Source of the DNA: CBDFNC01 sp965249895
GTDB taxonomy: Bacteria > Pseudomonadota > Gammaproteobacteria > Enterobacterales > CBDFNC01
DNA length: 64,000 nt
Direction of reading: 5' to 3'
Assembly (NCBI GenBank): GCA_965249895.1
Contig: CBDFNC010000005.1
Coordinates: 496,001-560,000 of the forward strand
Part shown: positions 1 to 8,209 of the stretch, in pieces
How positions within the stretch are numbered: position 1 is the stretch's first letter
How the letters are laid out: each line of letters begins with the position of its first letter
The notes under the pieces: model-generated
Database searches by the model: none
Told to the model about the DNA's origin: nothing
What the model saw: the letters and a program-made list of their open reading frames with translations, nothing else
Program-made: the position numbers and the translations under genes

Positions 1-1
1 A

Positions 2-343
2 GGCGCCGGATTCTATTTAGTTTTTGCCCTTAGCATTCCCATACTGGTGCAAACCCTGGGTGTTTACCTGGAGTTCGCCATGTTGGTCGTGCCTGCGGTC
101 GCTGCCTGTTTGATATCAGAAAAGCGACGATTTAGACATGGCTGCATAATTGGCGCCCTGGGGTTAATCTCAGGTTTAATGGCTTCACTCTGGCTGGATC
201 TACCGTCAGGGCCCGCCATAGTGCTAGCCATATGTTTACTGGCCGTAGCGGCGCCTGTTTGTAAGGCGTTACTGTCAATTAATCCAATTCAATTAACGAG
301 ACATTGGGTCTCCTTGTTCAAGGGGGTGACAAGAAAACAATGA
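2..343 (+). CDS. Metal ABC transporter permease, ABC-3 family (3' part only)
   Basis: The reading frame is open from the window edge, so only the C-terminal ~113 residues are visible. Hydrophobic segments with a conserved-looking stretch (LGVYLEFAMLVVPAVAA) resemble the last membrane helices of ABC-3 permeases, the inner-membrane subunits of zinc/manganese importers of the ZnuB type. The last ~15 residues (from about TRHWVSLF) are encoded by a degenerate copy of the downstream 98-bp repeat, so the native C-terminus may have been replaced by repeat sequence. The metal specificity and the partner ATPase and binding protein lie outside the window. Family call is by pattern recognition only. Confidence 0.6.
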   Translation, partial: GAGFYLVFALSIPILVQTLGVYLEFAMLVVPAVAACLISEKRRFRHGCIIGALGLISGLMASLWLDLPSGPAIVLAICLLAVAAPVCKALLSINPIQLTRHWVSLFKGVTRKQ

Positions 344-541
344 ACCCAAGTCAAACTACCCTCCGTCATTTTCAGCTCGCCTGGAAATACAGTGCCCTTT
401 AAGACGCTGGATTCCCTTGTTCAAGGGAATGACGGAAGAACACCCAAGTCAAACTACCCTCCGTCATTTTCAGCTCGCCTGGAAATCCAGTGCCCTTTAA
501 GACGCTGGGTTCTCTTGTTCAAGGGAATGACGGAAGAACGC
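300..541. repeat. 98-bp tandem repeat, two copies plus a partial third
   Basis: Two nearly identical 98-bp units start at 344 and 442. A partial, more diverged copy (gacattgggtct to aagaaaac) lies at 300-340 and overlaps the end of the permease gene. Each unit contains ccgtcatt near one end and aatgacgg near the other, so it can fold on itself. It belongs to a dispersed palindromic family (gtcattcc/ggaatgac ends) also seen near 5010, 7150, 7990, 11510 and 23050. No convincing gene lies between 344 and 664. Confidence 0.8.
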
Positions 542-664
542 TCAACTCAAGGCACCCAAATTAAGAAAATGACAACTAATCTCATTAACCCCCATTTTGT
601 TCGGTATTTAGCGACCAAAAATTAGGTTAAACTCCGCTTTTATTGACTTTTTATTATCGAGAAT

Positions 665-1573
665 ATGGGATATTTATCAGCGGTAACTTTACTCTGGGCG
701 TTTTCGTTTAGCCTGATCGGGGTTTATCTTGCGGGTCAGGTTGATGCGTGGTTTTCTGTCATCACCCGTGTCGCTTTAGCCGGATTGGTTTTCCTGCCCT
801 TTATCCGGCTAAAACACCTGCACCGGACCCTGGCCTTAAAATTGATGGCCATAGGTGCATTTCAGCTCGGGTTTATGTATTGCTTTTATTATCAATCCTT
901 CCTTCATCTGTCCGTGCCCGAAGTATTACTCTTCACTGTCTTTACTCCTATCTACGTGACCCTGCTTTACGACATGATGCAGCGCCGCTTCTCTGCCTGG
1001 TATCTGGTTACCGCTGTCGTCGCCGTATTTGGCGCAGCAATGATCAAGTACAAGGGTGTTAGTGATGATTTCCTCTACGGGTTTTTCATTGTTCAGGGCG
1101 CCAATATCTGCTTCGCCATCGGCCAGGTAAGCTATAAGCGTTTGATGGAAAATGAAAAAGCTGATATTCCGCAACATACTGTGTTTGGAATGTTCTACCT
1201 TGGCGCACTTGCGGTGGCTGTGCCTATGTTTATCCTGTTTGGCAATACTGAAAAGCTGCCCACCACAAATACTCAGTGGGGTGTGCTGATTTACCTGGGC
1301 ACCATAGCCTCCGGCCTGGGTTATTTTGCCTGGAATAAAGGCGCTACTATGGTTAATACAGGCACCCTGGCCATTATGAATAATGCCCTTGTACCAGCTG
1401 GTTTATTGGTTAACATTTTTATCTGGAATCGCGATGCCGATGTGCTTAGCCTGACCATAGGCGGGCTACTTATACTCCTGTCTCTGTGGCTCAATGAAAC
1501 CTGGGTAAAGAAACGTGTGGCAGCGAAATATGCCGGCCAAATACCTGATGACACAGCCATAACCGCCAAATAA
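665..1573 (+). CDS. EamA/DMT-superfamily transporter
   Basis: 302-residue integral membrane protein with about ten hydrophobic helices arranged as two EamA repeats (roughly residues 1-130 and 140-285). It starts directly in the first helix (MGYLSAVTLLWAFSFSLIGV) and ends in a short basic tail (WVKKRVAAK), as is usual for drug/metabolite transporters of the inner membrane. Members export or import amino acids, amines or other metabolites; the substrate cannot be read from the sequence. The ATG at 665 follows a weak purine-rich stretch and is the first codon consistent with the fold. It stands alone, with repeats upstream and a MATE gene about 215 bp downstream on the same strand. Confidence 0.85.
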   Translation: MGYLSAVTLLWAFSFSLIGVYLAGQVDAWFSVITRVALAGLVFLPFIRLKHLHRTLALKLMAIGAFQLGFMYCFYYQSFLHLSVPEVLLFTVFTPIYVTLLYDMMQRRFSAWYLVTAVVAVFGAAMIKYKGVSDDFLYGFFIVQGANICFAIGQVSYKRLMENEKADIPQHTVFGMFYLGALAVAVPMFILFGNTEKLPTTNTQWGVLIYLGTIASGLGYFAWNKGATMVNTGTLAIMNNALVPAGLLVNIFIWNRDADVLSLTIGGLLILLSLWLNETWVKKRVAAKYAGQIPDDTAITAK

Positions 1574-1788
1574 CCCCGGCATATATCTCTTCCCTGAGAC
1601 GGTTCCGTTCCTATTCGAACGGAACCCGGGGTTGATCCCTTCCCCCTCCTCAAGGTGTAATGGCAATTTAATTTACCAAAAAAGCACTATCTGTCAGTTA
1701 TTTCCACCAGCATAAGTTAAACTGCTTGCCGAATTTAACTCCTCGCGATCTCAACTCGAAACCGCTGAATTTCACCAAGGAAGTTGTA

Positions 1789-3168
1789 ATGACCACACAA
1801 ACGGAGAAGTTGGCCAGTCAGCCTATCGGCAAACTTTTTACCCATATGGCGCTACCTATTATTTTTGGGCTGATGGTAAATGGGTTATACAATGTGGTGG
1901 ATGCCATCTTTGTGACCCGTGGCGTAGGACCGCTGGCCATCGGCGGCGTATCCATCGTATTTCCACTACAGATGCTGCTGTATGCCACTTCCTCTTTGAT
2001 TGGTACAGGCAGCGCGTCGATTATTTCCCGCTTGCTGGGTGCAAAAGATATTAAAGGCGCGGAGTCGGTGGCGGGAAATGCTATTTCCATCGGTATCATC
2101 GCCTCGCTAGCTTTTGCTGGCCTGATGCTGTTATTTCTGGAGCCTGTCTTGCGGATGATCGGCGTGACTGAACAGCTGCTGCCTTACGCCTATGACTATG
2201 CCCTGCCCCTGGTGATGTGTTCGACAATTATGATGCTCACCACAGTGTTTAGCGAGCTGCTGCGTGCGGAAGGCAAGATGTACATTATGTCCATGATGTT
2301 GCTACTTTCTTCCGTACTAAATATAGTGCTGGATGCGGTGTTTATCTTTGGTCTGGACATGGGGGTCACCGGCGCTGCGGTGGCCACAGTGATCTCCCAA
2401 GCAATAGGTCTGTGTCTGGCCTTGTATATTTACTTCAACAAGCGTACTGCCGTTGCCATTCGTCGCAAGAACCTGGCGATAAAAAGTAATAATCTAAAGC
2501 AGATCCTTGCTCTTGGAGTGCCTACTTTTATCGGAAATGGTGGTGTAGCAATAACCATAGGTTTGGCGAATTTCTCATTGCGTCAGTATGGCGGATTGGA
2601 TACGGATATGTTGATCAGTGCGTATGGTATTACCACACGTATCACTATCTTTATCATCCTGCCCCTTATCGGCATGATGATAGCCTTTCAAACTATCTGT
2701 GGCTTTAACTACGGGGCGCAGAATATGCAGCGTGTACTAGAAGTGCTCAAAGTCGCGCTGATTGTTACCACGGTTTATGCAGGGTTCTGCGCTGCTGTGA
2801 TGGTATTTATGCCTGAGACAATCGTGAGTTTGTTTACCAGCGATGTCGTCTTGATTGGAAATGCGGTATCCATATCACAATTGATCTTTATTGGCTTTGT
2901 GACCGCAGGTATGGGTTTTATTAGTGGTGCTTTGTTTCAGGCAATTGGTAAAGCAAAATCGGCGATGTTTTTATCCACCGCACGGGTGTTCCTGTTTCTT
3001 GTGCCTATGTTGATATGGTTGCCAATGAACTATGGGTTGAAGGGAATTTGGATCGCCTTTCCCATTGCCGACGGTATTGCATTTTTAATTGCTCTGGTTT
3101 TCTTAATGATTGAGCGAAAGCGCCTGGTGGAATATCCAGAAATGCCTTCGAAGTTAGCTACCCAGTAA
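1789..3168 (+). CDS. MATE family efflux transporter
   Basis: 459 residues with about twelve membrane helices in two MatE halves. The N-terminal pattern (IGKLFTHMALPIIFGLMVNG, then YNVVDAIFVTRGVGPLAIGG) is typical of the NorM/DinF/MepA superfamily of Na+- or H+-coupled multidrug exporters in the inner membrane. The frame extends upstream to a TTG at 1726, but ATG 1789 is preferred because it is preceded by a purine-rich ccaagga at suitable spacing and because family members begin a few residues before the first helix. It is monocistronic. A MITE-like repeat starts almost directly after the stop codon. The drug substrate cannot be predicted. Confidence 0.9.
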   Translation: MTTQTEKLASQPIGKLFTHMALPIIFGLMVNGLYNVVDAIFVTRGVGPLAIGGVSIVFPLQMLLYATSSLIGTGSASIISRLLGAKDIKGAESVAGNAISIGIIASLAFAGLMLLFLEPVLRMIGVTEQLLPYAYDYALPLVMCSTIMMLTTVFSELLRAEGKMYIMSMMLLLSSVLNIVLDAVFIFGLDMGVTGAAVATVISQAIGLCLALYIYFNKRTAVAIRRKNLAIKSNNLKQILALGVPTFIGNGGVAITIGLANFSLRQYGGLDTDMLISAYGITTRITIFIILPLIGMMIAFQTICGFNYGAQNMQRVLEVLKVALIVTTVYAGFCAAVMVFMPETIVSLFTSDVVLIGNAVSISQLIFIGFVTAGMGFISGALFQAIGKAKSAMFLSTARVFLFLVPMLIWLPMNYGLKGIWIAFPIADGIAFLIALVFLMIERKRLVEYPEMPSKLATQ

Positions 3169-3170
3169 CG

Positions 3171-3337
3171 AGTACCCATGCTGAAACGCCGATTCTGGGC
3201 CAATTAACGGCAAAAGTTGCGAATGTCGAAGGAGCGGATGCCTCTTTGTAGGCAAAAAGGGCGAAGCCAGTGGTCGCAAGGTTCGCCGAACAAGCTCAGC
3301 TTTCCGAATACCCTGCTTCAGGGCGGGCACTAACTAG
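3171..3337. repeat. MITE-like element, copy A (degenerate)
   Basis: The left end reads acccatgctgaaacgccgat and the right end ttcagggcgggcacta; together they are imperfect inverted termini of the family whose better copies start ctagtgcccatcctgaaac (11480) and end gtttcaggacgggcactag (13085). The interior holds a segment (gggcgaagcc...caaggttcgccgaac) also found in the ~190-bp repeats at 9064 and 11180. The IS630-type element is inserted at the CTAG at its right edge. Confidence 0.55.
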
Positions 3338-3379
3338 TACCTCGGGTCATAAATACGTTCAAAAATGGCGGTTATTTGA

Positions 3380-4612
3380 TCAGGCCGTCAATACCTTCCC
3401 TTTGTAAGTCCATTTAAATGGTTTCGCCAGCTGTTTATTAAAATAGCTGATAAACCGGGTCAGTTTCCCTCGTAGATCCTCCAAGCTAGTGAAGTTTCCC
3501 CGCTTGAGTAACTTTCGCGATAAGATGCCAAACCAAATCTCGACCTGGTTCAACCATGAGCAGTGCTTTGGTGTATAAACAAAACGGATGCGATGAGATT
3601 TATCACTCAAAAATTGCTGCCTGGACACGGTATCCTTGAGGATACCTGATTTTCCCTTAACGCCAAGCTCTTCATCTATGCCACAACGTTCTGCGACAAA
3701 TCGAACCAGCGTTTCCGACTTATGCACATTCAATTGGTCCGTCACTATCACCCAGGTACTTTCCGGGGATGTCGCCACCGTTTGTTTTATATGCTCACAG
3801 AAATCCACCTCGTTGCGTGTTTCAGCGATACGATAATTCATTATCTGACCAGTCACTATATTGAAACTTGGCGTCAGACTGAGCGTTCCGTGACGTTTAT
3901 ATTCAAACTCCCGCTTTTCAATCATTCCTTGTTTTGTTGGCTTATCAGGCGAAATGCGCTCTAATGCCTGGATACCTGTTTTTTCATCTACTGACACAGT
4001 GATAACATTCTCCTCGGCCAGCATTGAGGCTTGATGATAGGTATCACAGACATGATTGACTTCCTTCTTAAACTCCTCGTCATCCTTAACCTTGGGGTTA
4101 AGCCAGTAGGTAGAGCGATGTGGCCTGATATCGACCTGTCTGAGAAAACGTCCGACAGTGCTTTTTGATATCCCTGAGGCTAATTGTTGTATATTCGCTT
4201 CATCGGCCAGTTCTGTATGTGTCCAATGAGTAATTTCTCTTCCACATTTGGTCGGCTCTTTTAGCGCCAGAGCCATCAGATTACATAGCTGCTCTTCGGT
4301 ATAGGTCAGCGGCGCCCCGCTTCTGGGTGAATCAGAGAAAGCTTTACATAAGAAACCTTGCTTGTCTTTTTTGCTCACCAAGTCAGTGGGCCAGGCAGCA
4401 AACAACAACCGAGCTCTGTCCCTCCACTTAATGACGAAATTACAACTAACCCCCAATTCTCTGGCTACTTTGTTCATATTAAAGGTCTCGTTAATGAGCA
4501 AGACAGCCTTTAACCGAGTCAGAATACAGGCTGGGGTGGTGTAACATCGCAACATTGATAAAATAGTTGTAGTGATGTCATTTGCATATTGCGTAGGAAA
4601 TAAGGTATTCAT
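3380..4612 (-). CDS. IS630 family DDE transposase
   Basis: About 410 residues. The N-terminal ~150 residues carry helix-turn-helix regions (for example KVARELGVSCNFVIKWRDRA and SKSTVGRFLRQVDI). The C-terminal half is the DDE catalytic core: first Asp in VSVDEKTG, second Asp in WVIVTDQLNVHKS, and the Glu in WLNQVEIWFGIL. This is the RNase H-like endonuclease fold of the IS630/Tc1-mariner group, which cuts and pastes DNA at TA sites. ATG 4612 is chosen; an upstream in-frame TTG (4618) is also possible. It is transcribed away from the AbrB-like gene of the same element. No frameshift or missing catalytic residue was seen. Confidence 0.9.
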   Translation of the reverse strand: MNTLFPTQYANDITTTILSMLRCYTTPACILTRLKAVLLINETFNMNKVARELGVSCNFVIKWRDRARLLFAAWPTDLVSKKDKQGFLCKAFSDSPRSGAPLTYTEEQLCNLMALALKEPTKCGREITHWTHTELADEANIQQLASGISKSTVGRFLRQVDIRPHRSTYWLNPKVKDDEEFKKEVNHVCDTYHQASMLAEENVITVSVDEKTGIQALERISPDKPTKQGMIEKREFEYKRHGTLSLTPSFNIVTGQIMNYRIAETRNEVDFCEHIKQTVATSPESTWVIVTDQLNVHKSETLVRFVAERCGIDEELGVKGKSGILKDTVSRQQFLSDKSHRIRFVYTPKHCSWLNQVEIWFGILSRKLLKRGNFTSLEDLRGKLTRFISYFNKQLAKPFKWTYKGKVLTA

Positions 4613-4620
4613 CGCCAACC

Positions 4621-4644
4621 AAATATAGTTAATATACTATATTT
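4621..4644. promoter_or_regulatory. Palindromic operator candidate between transposase and AbrB-like gene
   Basis: Nine-base arms aaatatagt (4621-4629) and actatattt (4636-4644) form a perfect inverted repeat with a 6-bp AT-rich centre. It sits between the divergent starts of the transposase (4612) and the AbrB-like gene (4678), where the two promoters must lie. AbrB/MazE-type proteins bind AT-rich palindromes as dimers, so autoregulation that also controls the transposase is an attractive inference, not shown by the sequence itself. Confidence 0.5.
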
Positions 4645-4677
4645 ATGGTGTGATAGCTAATCAGCTTTGGGAAGACA

Positions 4678-4893
4678 ATGGGTTACAAAGTAAAAATACA
4701 AAAAGTACAAAGACCGACTAATAAATCCTTTTACCTCAATATGCCAGCAGCGATTGCTGAAGCCTTAAGCATGGAGAAAGGGGAAGAGTTTGAGTGGACA
4801 ATTGAAGATAAGAACACGCTGGTGCTTAAAAGGGTTAGCCCGCTAGAAATTAACGGCCGTACAAATAACGAGCAAATTTGCACGGACTTATGA
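4678..4893 (+). CDS. AbrB/MazE-like DNA-binding protein carried by the IS630 element
   Basis: 71 residues. The core (RPTNKSFYLNMPAAIAEAL, then MEKGEEFEWTIEDKNTLVLKR) matches the swapped-hairpin AbrB/SpoVT/MazE fold: a basic N-terminal strand, a short helix ending before a KGEEF-type turn, and a closing strand with VLKR. Such proteins are transition-state regulators or antitoxins that bind their own promoter. No toxin gene follows; the stop codon falls in the right inverted repeat of the element. The ATG at 4678 follows ttgggaagaca, a usable ribosome site. A regulator of transposase expression is the simplest role, but this is inference from position. Confidence 0.7.
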   Translation: MGYKVKIQKVQRPTNKSFYLNMPAAIAEALSMEKGEEFEWTIEDKNTLVLKRVSPLEINGRTNNEQICTDL

Positions 4894-4904
4894 TCTCGGG
4901 TACT

Positions 4905-5147
4905 AGTGTCCATCCTGAAACTCACATATTCGCTCTTCAGTCATAATCTTAGAACGCGATAATTATCGTTTGAAAAGGCCTAAAGTTAGTCACTACTATC
5001 ACAGCAACCCCTGTCATTTCCAGCTTGCCTGGTAAGTAACAATGACTGGGAACACCTCGATAGTGGTGGTTAACTTTTGAAGATGGTACAAAAGATGTTG
5101 ATTTCTAACAGTATGCTAGAAAAACCAATATATGAGTTTCAGGATGA
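4905..5147. repeat. MITE-like element, copy B
   Basis: Terminal inverted repeats catcctgaaactcacatat (4911-4929) and atatatgagtttcaggatg (5129-5147) match with one mismatch. The interior includes ccctgtcatttccagcttgc (about 5010-5030), the dispersed palindromic motif, and a stretch (agttagtcactactatcac) related to sequence right of the IS1111-type element near 12985. It has no open frame and starts exactly at the CTAG that bounds the IS630 element. Confidence 0.6.
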
Positions 5148-5513
5148 AAACTGATTCACAAAATTACACGGGATTACCAATTACCAGCTGTCCATATTAT
5201 TTTGTTGCTTCGTTTATTTTCGTTTTAGTTTTACTTCGCCACTACCTTACCCGTCAAAAATAGGAGGTTCGCCTGAGAATAGCATGAGATTTAAGGCTGT
5301 ATTTTGTTCTGAACCTAATTTAATGTTTGTAAACGGTAATTTATCTTACTCCCTTTTAGCCTGCAACAACGTATGGATCCTGACTGAGATTAGTATTGAG
5401 CCGCTGATTTTGGACTAATCTAATGACTGGGTGCACACTCCTGATGCATCACTGTTTATATCCGATTGAAATTAAACACCCAAAGCGACAACTCTAATTG
5501 GAAGGAGTACGAC
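5148..5513. other. Non-coding stretch upstream of the first sensor gene
   Basis: AT-rich, no convincing open frame. The promoter of the 5514 gene must lie here or in the neighbouring repeat. The only clear signal is the ribosome binding site gaaggag at 5501-5507, seven bases before ATG 5514. No riboswitch or terminator was recognised. Confidence 0.4.
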
Positions 5514-6920
5514 ATGAAACTGATAAGGATTATCACTTGCGCATTTCTTCTCGTTATCCCTTTCTATTCTATTTCAGTTAATCAAGCCGCTCCGGTCGTA
5601 TTGATGGGAAACATCGATTTTATGCCTTATGAGGGAATCGACCGGGGCCAGCTCACCGGAATGAATGTTGATTTACTCAGAGAAATCGAAAAAACCATTA
5701 ACCAGCCCATTCAAATACAGTTGCAACCATGGGCGCAATCCCAGCAACGAATTAATAATGGTGAGGGCGACGGGGTAACCATGCTGGCACGAACGGCAGA
5801 GAGAGAACTGTTGTTTGATTTCTCCCACGAAACTTTTGCCATGCGCTTTTCCTTATTTGTGCAGAGGAAAAACATCTCTTTGATAAGTATTGATAACCTC
5901 AATGGCAGAAAAATAGCAGTAAAACAAGGTGGGTTTCCGGCGTCACTGCTGAACAAGCATGACAGCGCAATCACTGCTGTTTATGTAAATAGCGTCGCTG
6001 AAGGTTTTGAATTATTGCTAAACGGTGACGTGGAAGGAGTATTAGAGCATGAGCAGGTTGGCTATCATTGGTTAAATAGAAACCACATCACCGGGGTTCA
6101 GGCGATTAACACTCCTTTAGCGACTCGGCCCATATATATCGCGTTACACAAAGGAAACTCGGGGCTGCTAGCTGCCATCAACGCAGCCATTGAGCAGATC
6201 AAAAGTAATGGCAGGTACGAGAAAATCCTCAACGACTGGTCGGGCGAACGGATAATTTTAGTGAAACACAGTGATGTAAAAACCTATAGCTTCATCCTGG
6301 CTGGTATATTTTCTGCCCTGTTACTACTGGTAACGTACGGGCTTATATTGCGCTACCGGGAGCGACAAAAAGTAGAATTGCTCGAATCTCTGGCCACTAC
6401 AGACAAGCACACTTTGTTGGCCAATCGACAATGCTTCGAGCGGCAAGTTTGCACTGAATGGCATCGCATGCAGCGGGAAGAAAAAGCATTGGCATTGATC
6501 CTGTTTGAAATCGATGGTTTGCCTAGAAACACCGCCAATATGAAAGAAATTGCCGACCTGTTAAAAAATCGGCTACTACGACCGGGAGACCTGGCAGCCA
6601 ATTATGGAAATGGTACATTTTCTGTCTTGCTACCCAATACAAATAAAGCGGGAGCCGCTCACGTCGCCGAATCCTTGCACCGTGCTATTGCGACCCTGGT
6701 ACTGACAAAAGCCAAAGACAAGAATGCCGATTACATCACGATAAATTTAGGCCTGGCCAGTATGCTCCCAAATTCTGGCCACAGTTTAGATATGCTGGTA
6801 AAAGCAGCGAAGGATGCGATTAACGAGGATAAATTTAGTGTAAAACACAGGTTTTTGGCCCCTTTTAATGACAGTGGTAACCCTGCCCCACCCATTGCCC
6901 TAAGTAATGATTTTCGCTAA
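5514..6920 (+). CDS. Membrane sensor: periplasmic SBP_bac_3 domain joined to a degenerate GGDEF domain
   Basis: 468 residues. Signal peptide or N-terminal anchor at 1-25, type-3 solute-binding domain about 28-248 (conserved features TAEREL-FDFS, IAVKQGG, ALHKGN, YEKILNDWSG), one membrane helix 258-280, and a cytoplasmic GGDEF-like domain about 292-440. The GGDEF signature is replaced by GNGTF (365-369), the first metal-site motif reads FEIDGLP, and the usual NDxxGHxxGD segment is missing, so cyclase activity is not expected. RPGD (356-359) remains, placed as the c-di-GMP inhibitory site is in active cyclases (RxxD, five residues, GGEEF). Likely a ligand sensor, possibly a c-di-GMP receptor. 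The start is ATG 5514 after gaaggag, rather than an upstream TTG at 5466. It is a close paralogue of the 9630 gene. Confidence 0.8.
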   Translation: MKLIRIITCAFLLVIPFYSISVNQAAPVVLMGNIDFMPYEGIDRGQLTGMNVDLLREIEKTINQPIQIQLQPWAQSQQRINNGEGDGVTMLARTAERELLFDFSHETFAMRFSLFVQRKNISLISIDNLNGRKIAVKQGGFPASLLNKHDSAITAVYVNSVAEGFELLLNGDVEGVLEHEQVGYHWLNRNHITGVQAINTPLATRPIYIALHKGNSGLLAAINAAIEQIKSNGRYEKILNDWSGERIILVKHSDVKTYSFILAGIFSALLLLVTYGLILRYRERQKVELLESLATTDKHTLLANRQCFERQVCTEWHRMQREEKALALILFEIDGLPRNTANMKEIADLLKNRLLRPGDLAANYGNGTFSVLLPNTNKAGAAHVAESLHRAIATLVLTKAKDKNADYITINLGLASMLPNSGHSLDMLVKAAKDAINEDKFSVKHRFLAPFNDSGNPAPPIALSNDFR

Positions 6921-7254
6921 AGCCGCATGTGTCTAACCAGACGATTGGGCAATTTGTGCAAGGAAAACAGTTTAAGGCTCAGGGAAATAAGGGACCGGCT
7001 ACACGCGGCGATGAGACAACAACCAACTGGAGCTGACGATAACGTTAAAATACTTCGCAAACAATGGTTATCTGTATAGCAGCAAGGATGATAAGAAAGC
7101 TTAAATCGAATGGATATACAGCCTCTAATCGGAAAAACTATAACGTGCCCTCGTCATTACCATCTTGCCTGGCTACTCAGTTGCTTATAAAATGCCTACG
7201 AAAATATTTTTATAAAAAAGTAGAAAAATCAACCTATTATAATGTGATTAAGCA
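6921..7254. other. Intergenic stretch with a repeat remnant
   Basis: No supported gene. A short relic of the dispersed palindrome (cgtcattaccatcttgcctgg) lies at about 7152-7172, and an AT-rich stretch with several TA-rich candidate -10 sites (7200-7245) precedes the Crp/Fnr-like gene. A 64-codon frame at 7064 runs through the repeat relic and is not credible. Confidence 0.4.
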
Positions 7255-7848
7255 ATGAATAAAACTGACTACTTGGACCGCCTGAAAACGACTCTTGAGA
7301 CTCATACCAAGTTTACGGATGAAGCCTGGAATGCCGCACAAGGTAGCTTTGAGTTAAACACCTTTGACAAAAAACAGAACTTCTTTAGTGCGGGGGATTC
7401 TTCAGACAAAGTTCACTTTCTGCTCGATGGTCTGGCTCGCTTTTACTACACCAATGATGAAGGGAAAGAGCGTATTAAATCCTTCGGTAAACCCTTTTGC
7501 TCAGTGACTAGTTTACCTTCATTAATAGATGGGTCACCTGCCCCTTTCGGTGCGCAGGCAATAACAGACTGTACTTGCCTTACCATTAACTATTCCCTAA
7601 TGAAGGAACTCAATGCCATTTATCCCTGCTGGGCAAAGCTCACCCTTTCATTGTTTGAGCAGCTGGTAAAACAGAAAGATATTCGTATCGAAGAACTACT
7701 CATGCGCTCAGCATCTGAACGCTACCTGATATTTCTGGAAGAGTATGGAGCTCTGGTTGATCTTATCCCTAACTATCAAATCGCCTCATACTTAGGCATC
7801 ACAGAAGTAGCCTTATCGCGGATCCGTGGCAAGATGAAGCTCACCTAA
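7255..7848 (+). CDS. Crp/Fnr family transcriptional regulator
   Basis: 197 residues. The N-terminal two thirds is a cyclic-nucleotide-binding-type beta barrel (FSAGDSSDKVHFLLDGLARF, then an ITDC-type strand). After the long dimer helix (LFEQLVKQKDIRIEEL, MRSASERYLIFLEEY), the C-terminus carries a short helix-turn-helix (NYQIASYLGITEVALSRIRG). The Fnr cysteine cluster is absent and the phosphate-binding cassette is not canonical, so the effector is unknown. This layout is common in Crp-like activators encoded next to their targets. The next gene on the strand is an SDR at 8210, separated by a MITE-like repeat. Confidence 0.8.
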   Translation: MNKTDYLDRLKTTLETHTKFTDEAWNAAQGSFELNTFDKKQNFFSAGDSSDKVHFLLDGLARFYYTNDEGKERIKSFGKPFCSVTSLPSLIDGSPAPFGAQAITDCTCLTINYSLMKELNAIYPCWAKLTLSLFEQLVKQKDIRIEELLMRSASERYLIFLEEYGALVDLIPNYQIASYLGITEVALSRIRGKMKLT

Positions 7849-7955
7849 AGATCCTTTAGCCACAGCTAAGGAACTGTAGTCGCTGGGAAAGCGAGGGATC
7901 CTAAACCTGTATCTTAAACGCATCTTTATGATCAATGTTGAGCTGATTTGCATAG

Positions 7956-8098
7956 CTAGTGTCCATCCTGAAACGTCGATTCTGTCATTCCCTCGCACGC
8001 GGTGGTCCGACATCAGAATGGTCCGAGACTCGGTCCAGCGGCTTGACAGCTAGCTCTGTGCCCGCCCTAGGCCACTGGACTGGCAGCTTGTTATGCCG
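7956..8098. repeat. MITE-like element, copy C (left part)
   Basis: Begins ctagtgtccatcctgaaacg and continues for ~130 bp closely matching copy D at 11480 (shared gtcattccc, gtggtccgacatc, cggtccagcgg and agctagct blocks). It ends in a relic of the palindromic motif (ccactggactggcagc) near 8085. No matching right terminus was found before the SDR gene, so this copy is truncated or decayed. Confidence 0.6.
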
Positions 8099-8209
8099 GT
8101 TGATTGAATTCGGGAACAACTGAATTTTCGAAATTAACCTGAGTTAAGGAAATTGATTTGTCTCTCCTTTAAATTTGACTCCTCAACGAAACAGCTAGCA
8201 GGGTAAGTT

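Larger units (their letters stand above)
3337..4903. mobile_element. IS630-family insertion element with an AbrB-like passenger gene
   Basis: The element is bounded by imperfect inverted repeats: from 3333 rightwards and from 4907 leftwards, 21 of 28 positions agree (both begin actagtacc). Each end abuts CTAG (3334-3337 and 4903-4906), as expected for IS630-type insertion at TA within CTAG with TA duplication. Inside are a minus-strand DDE transposase (3380-4612) and a divergent small AbrB/MazE-like gene (4678-4893) whose stop codon lies within the right inverted repeat. The two genes share a 65-bp promoter region with a palindrome. Both frames are intact, so the element may be functional. 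Confidence 0.75.

Noticed and set aside
392..625. 77-codon frame after the permease
   Set aside because: It is entirely inside the 98-bp repeats and resembles no protein.
4678..4893. Toxin-antitoxin module in the IS630 element
   Set aside because: Only the AbrB/MazE-like half is present; no toxin frame follows before the terminal repeat.
7064..7258. 64-codon frame before the Crp/Fnr-like gene
   Set aside because: Runs through a repeat relic and has no family resemblance.
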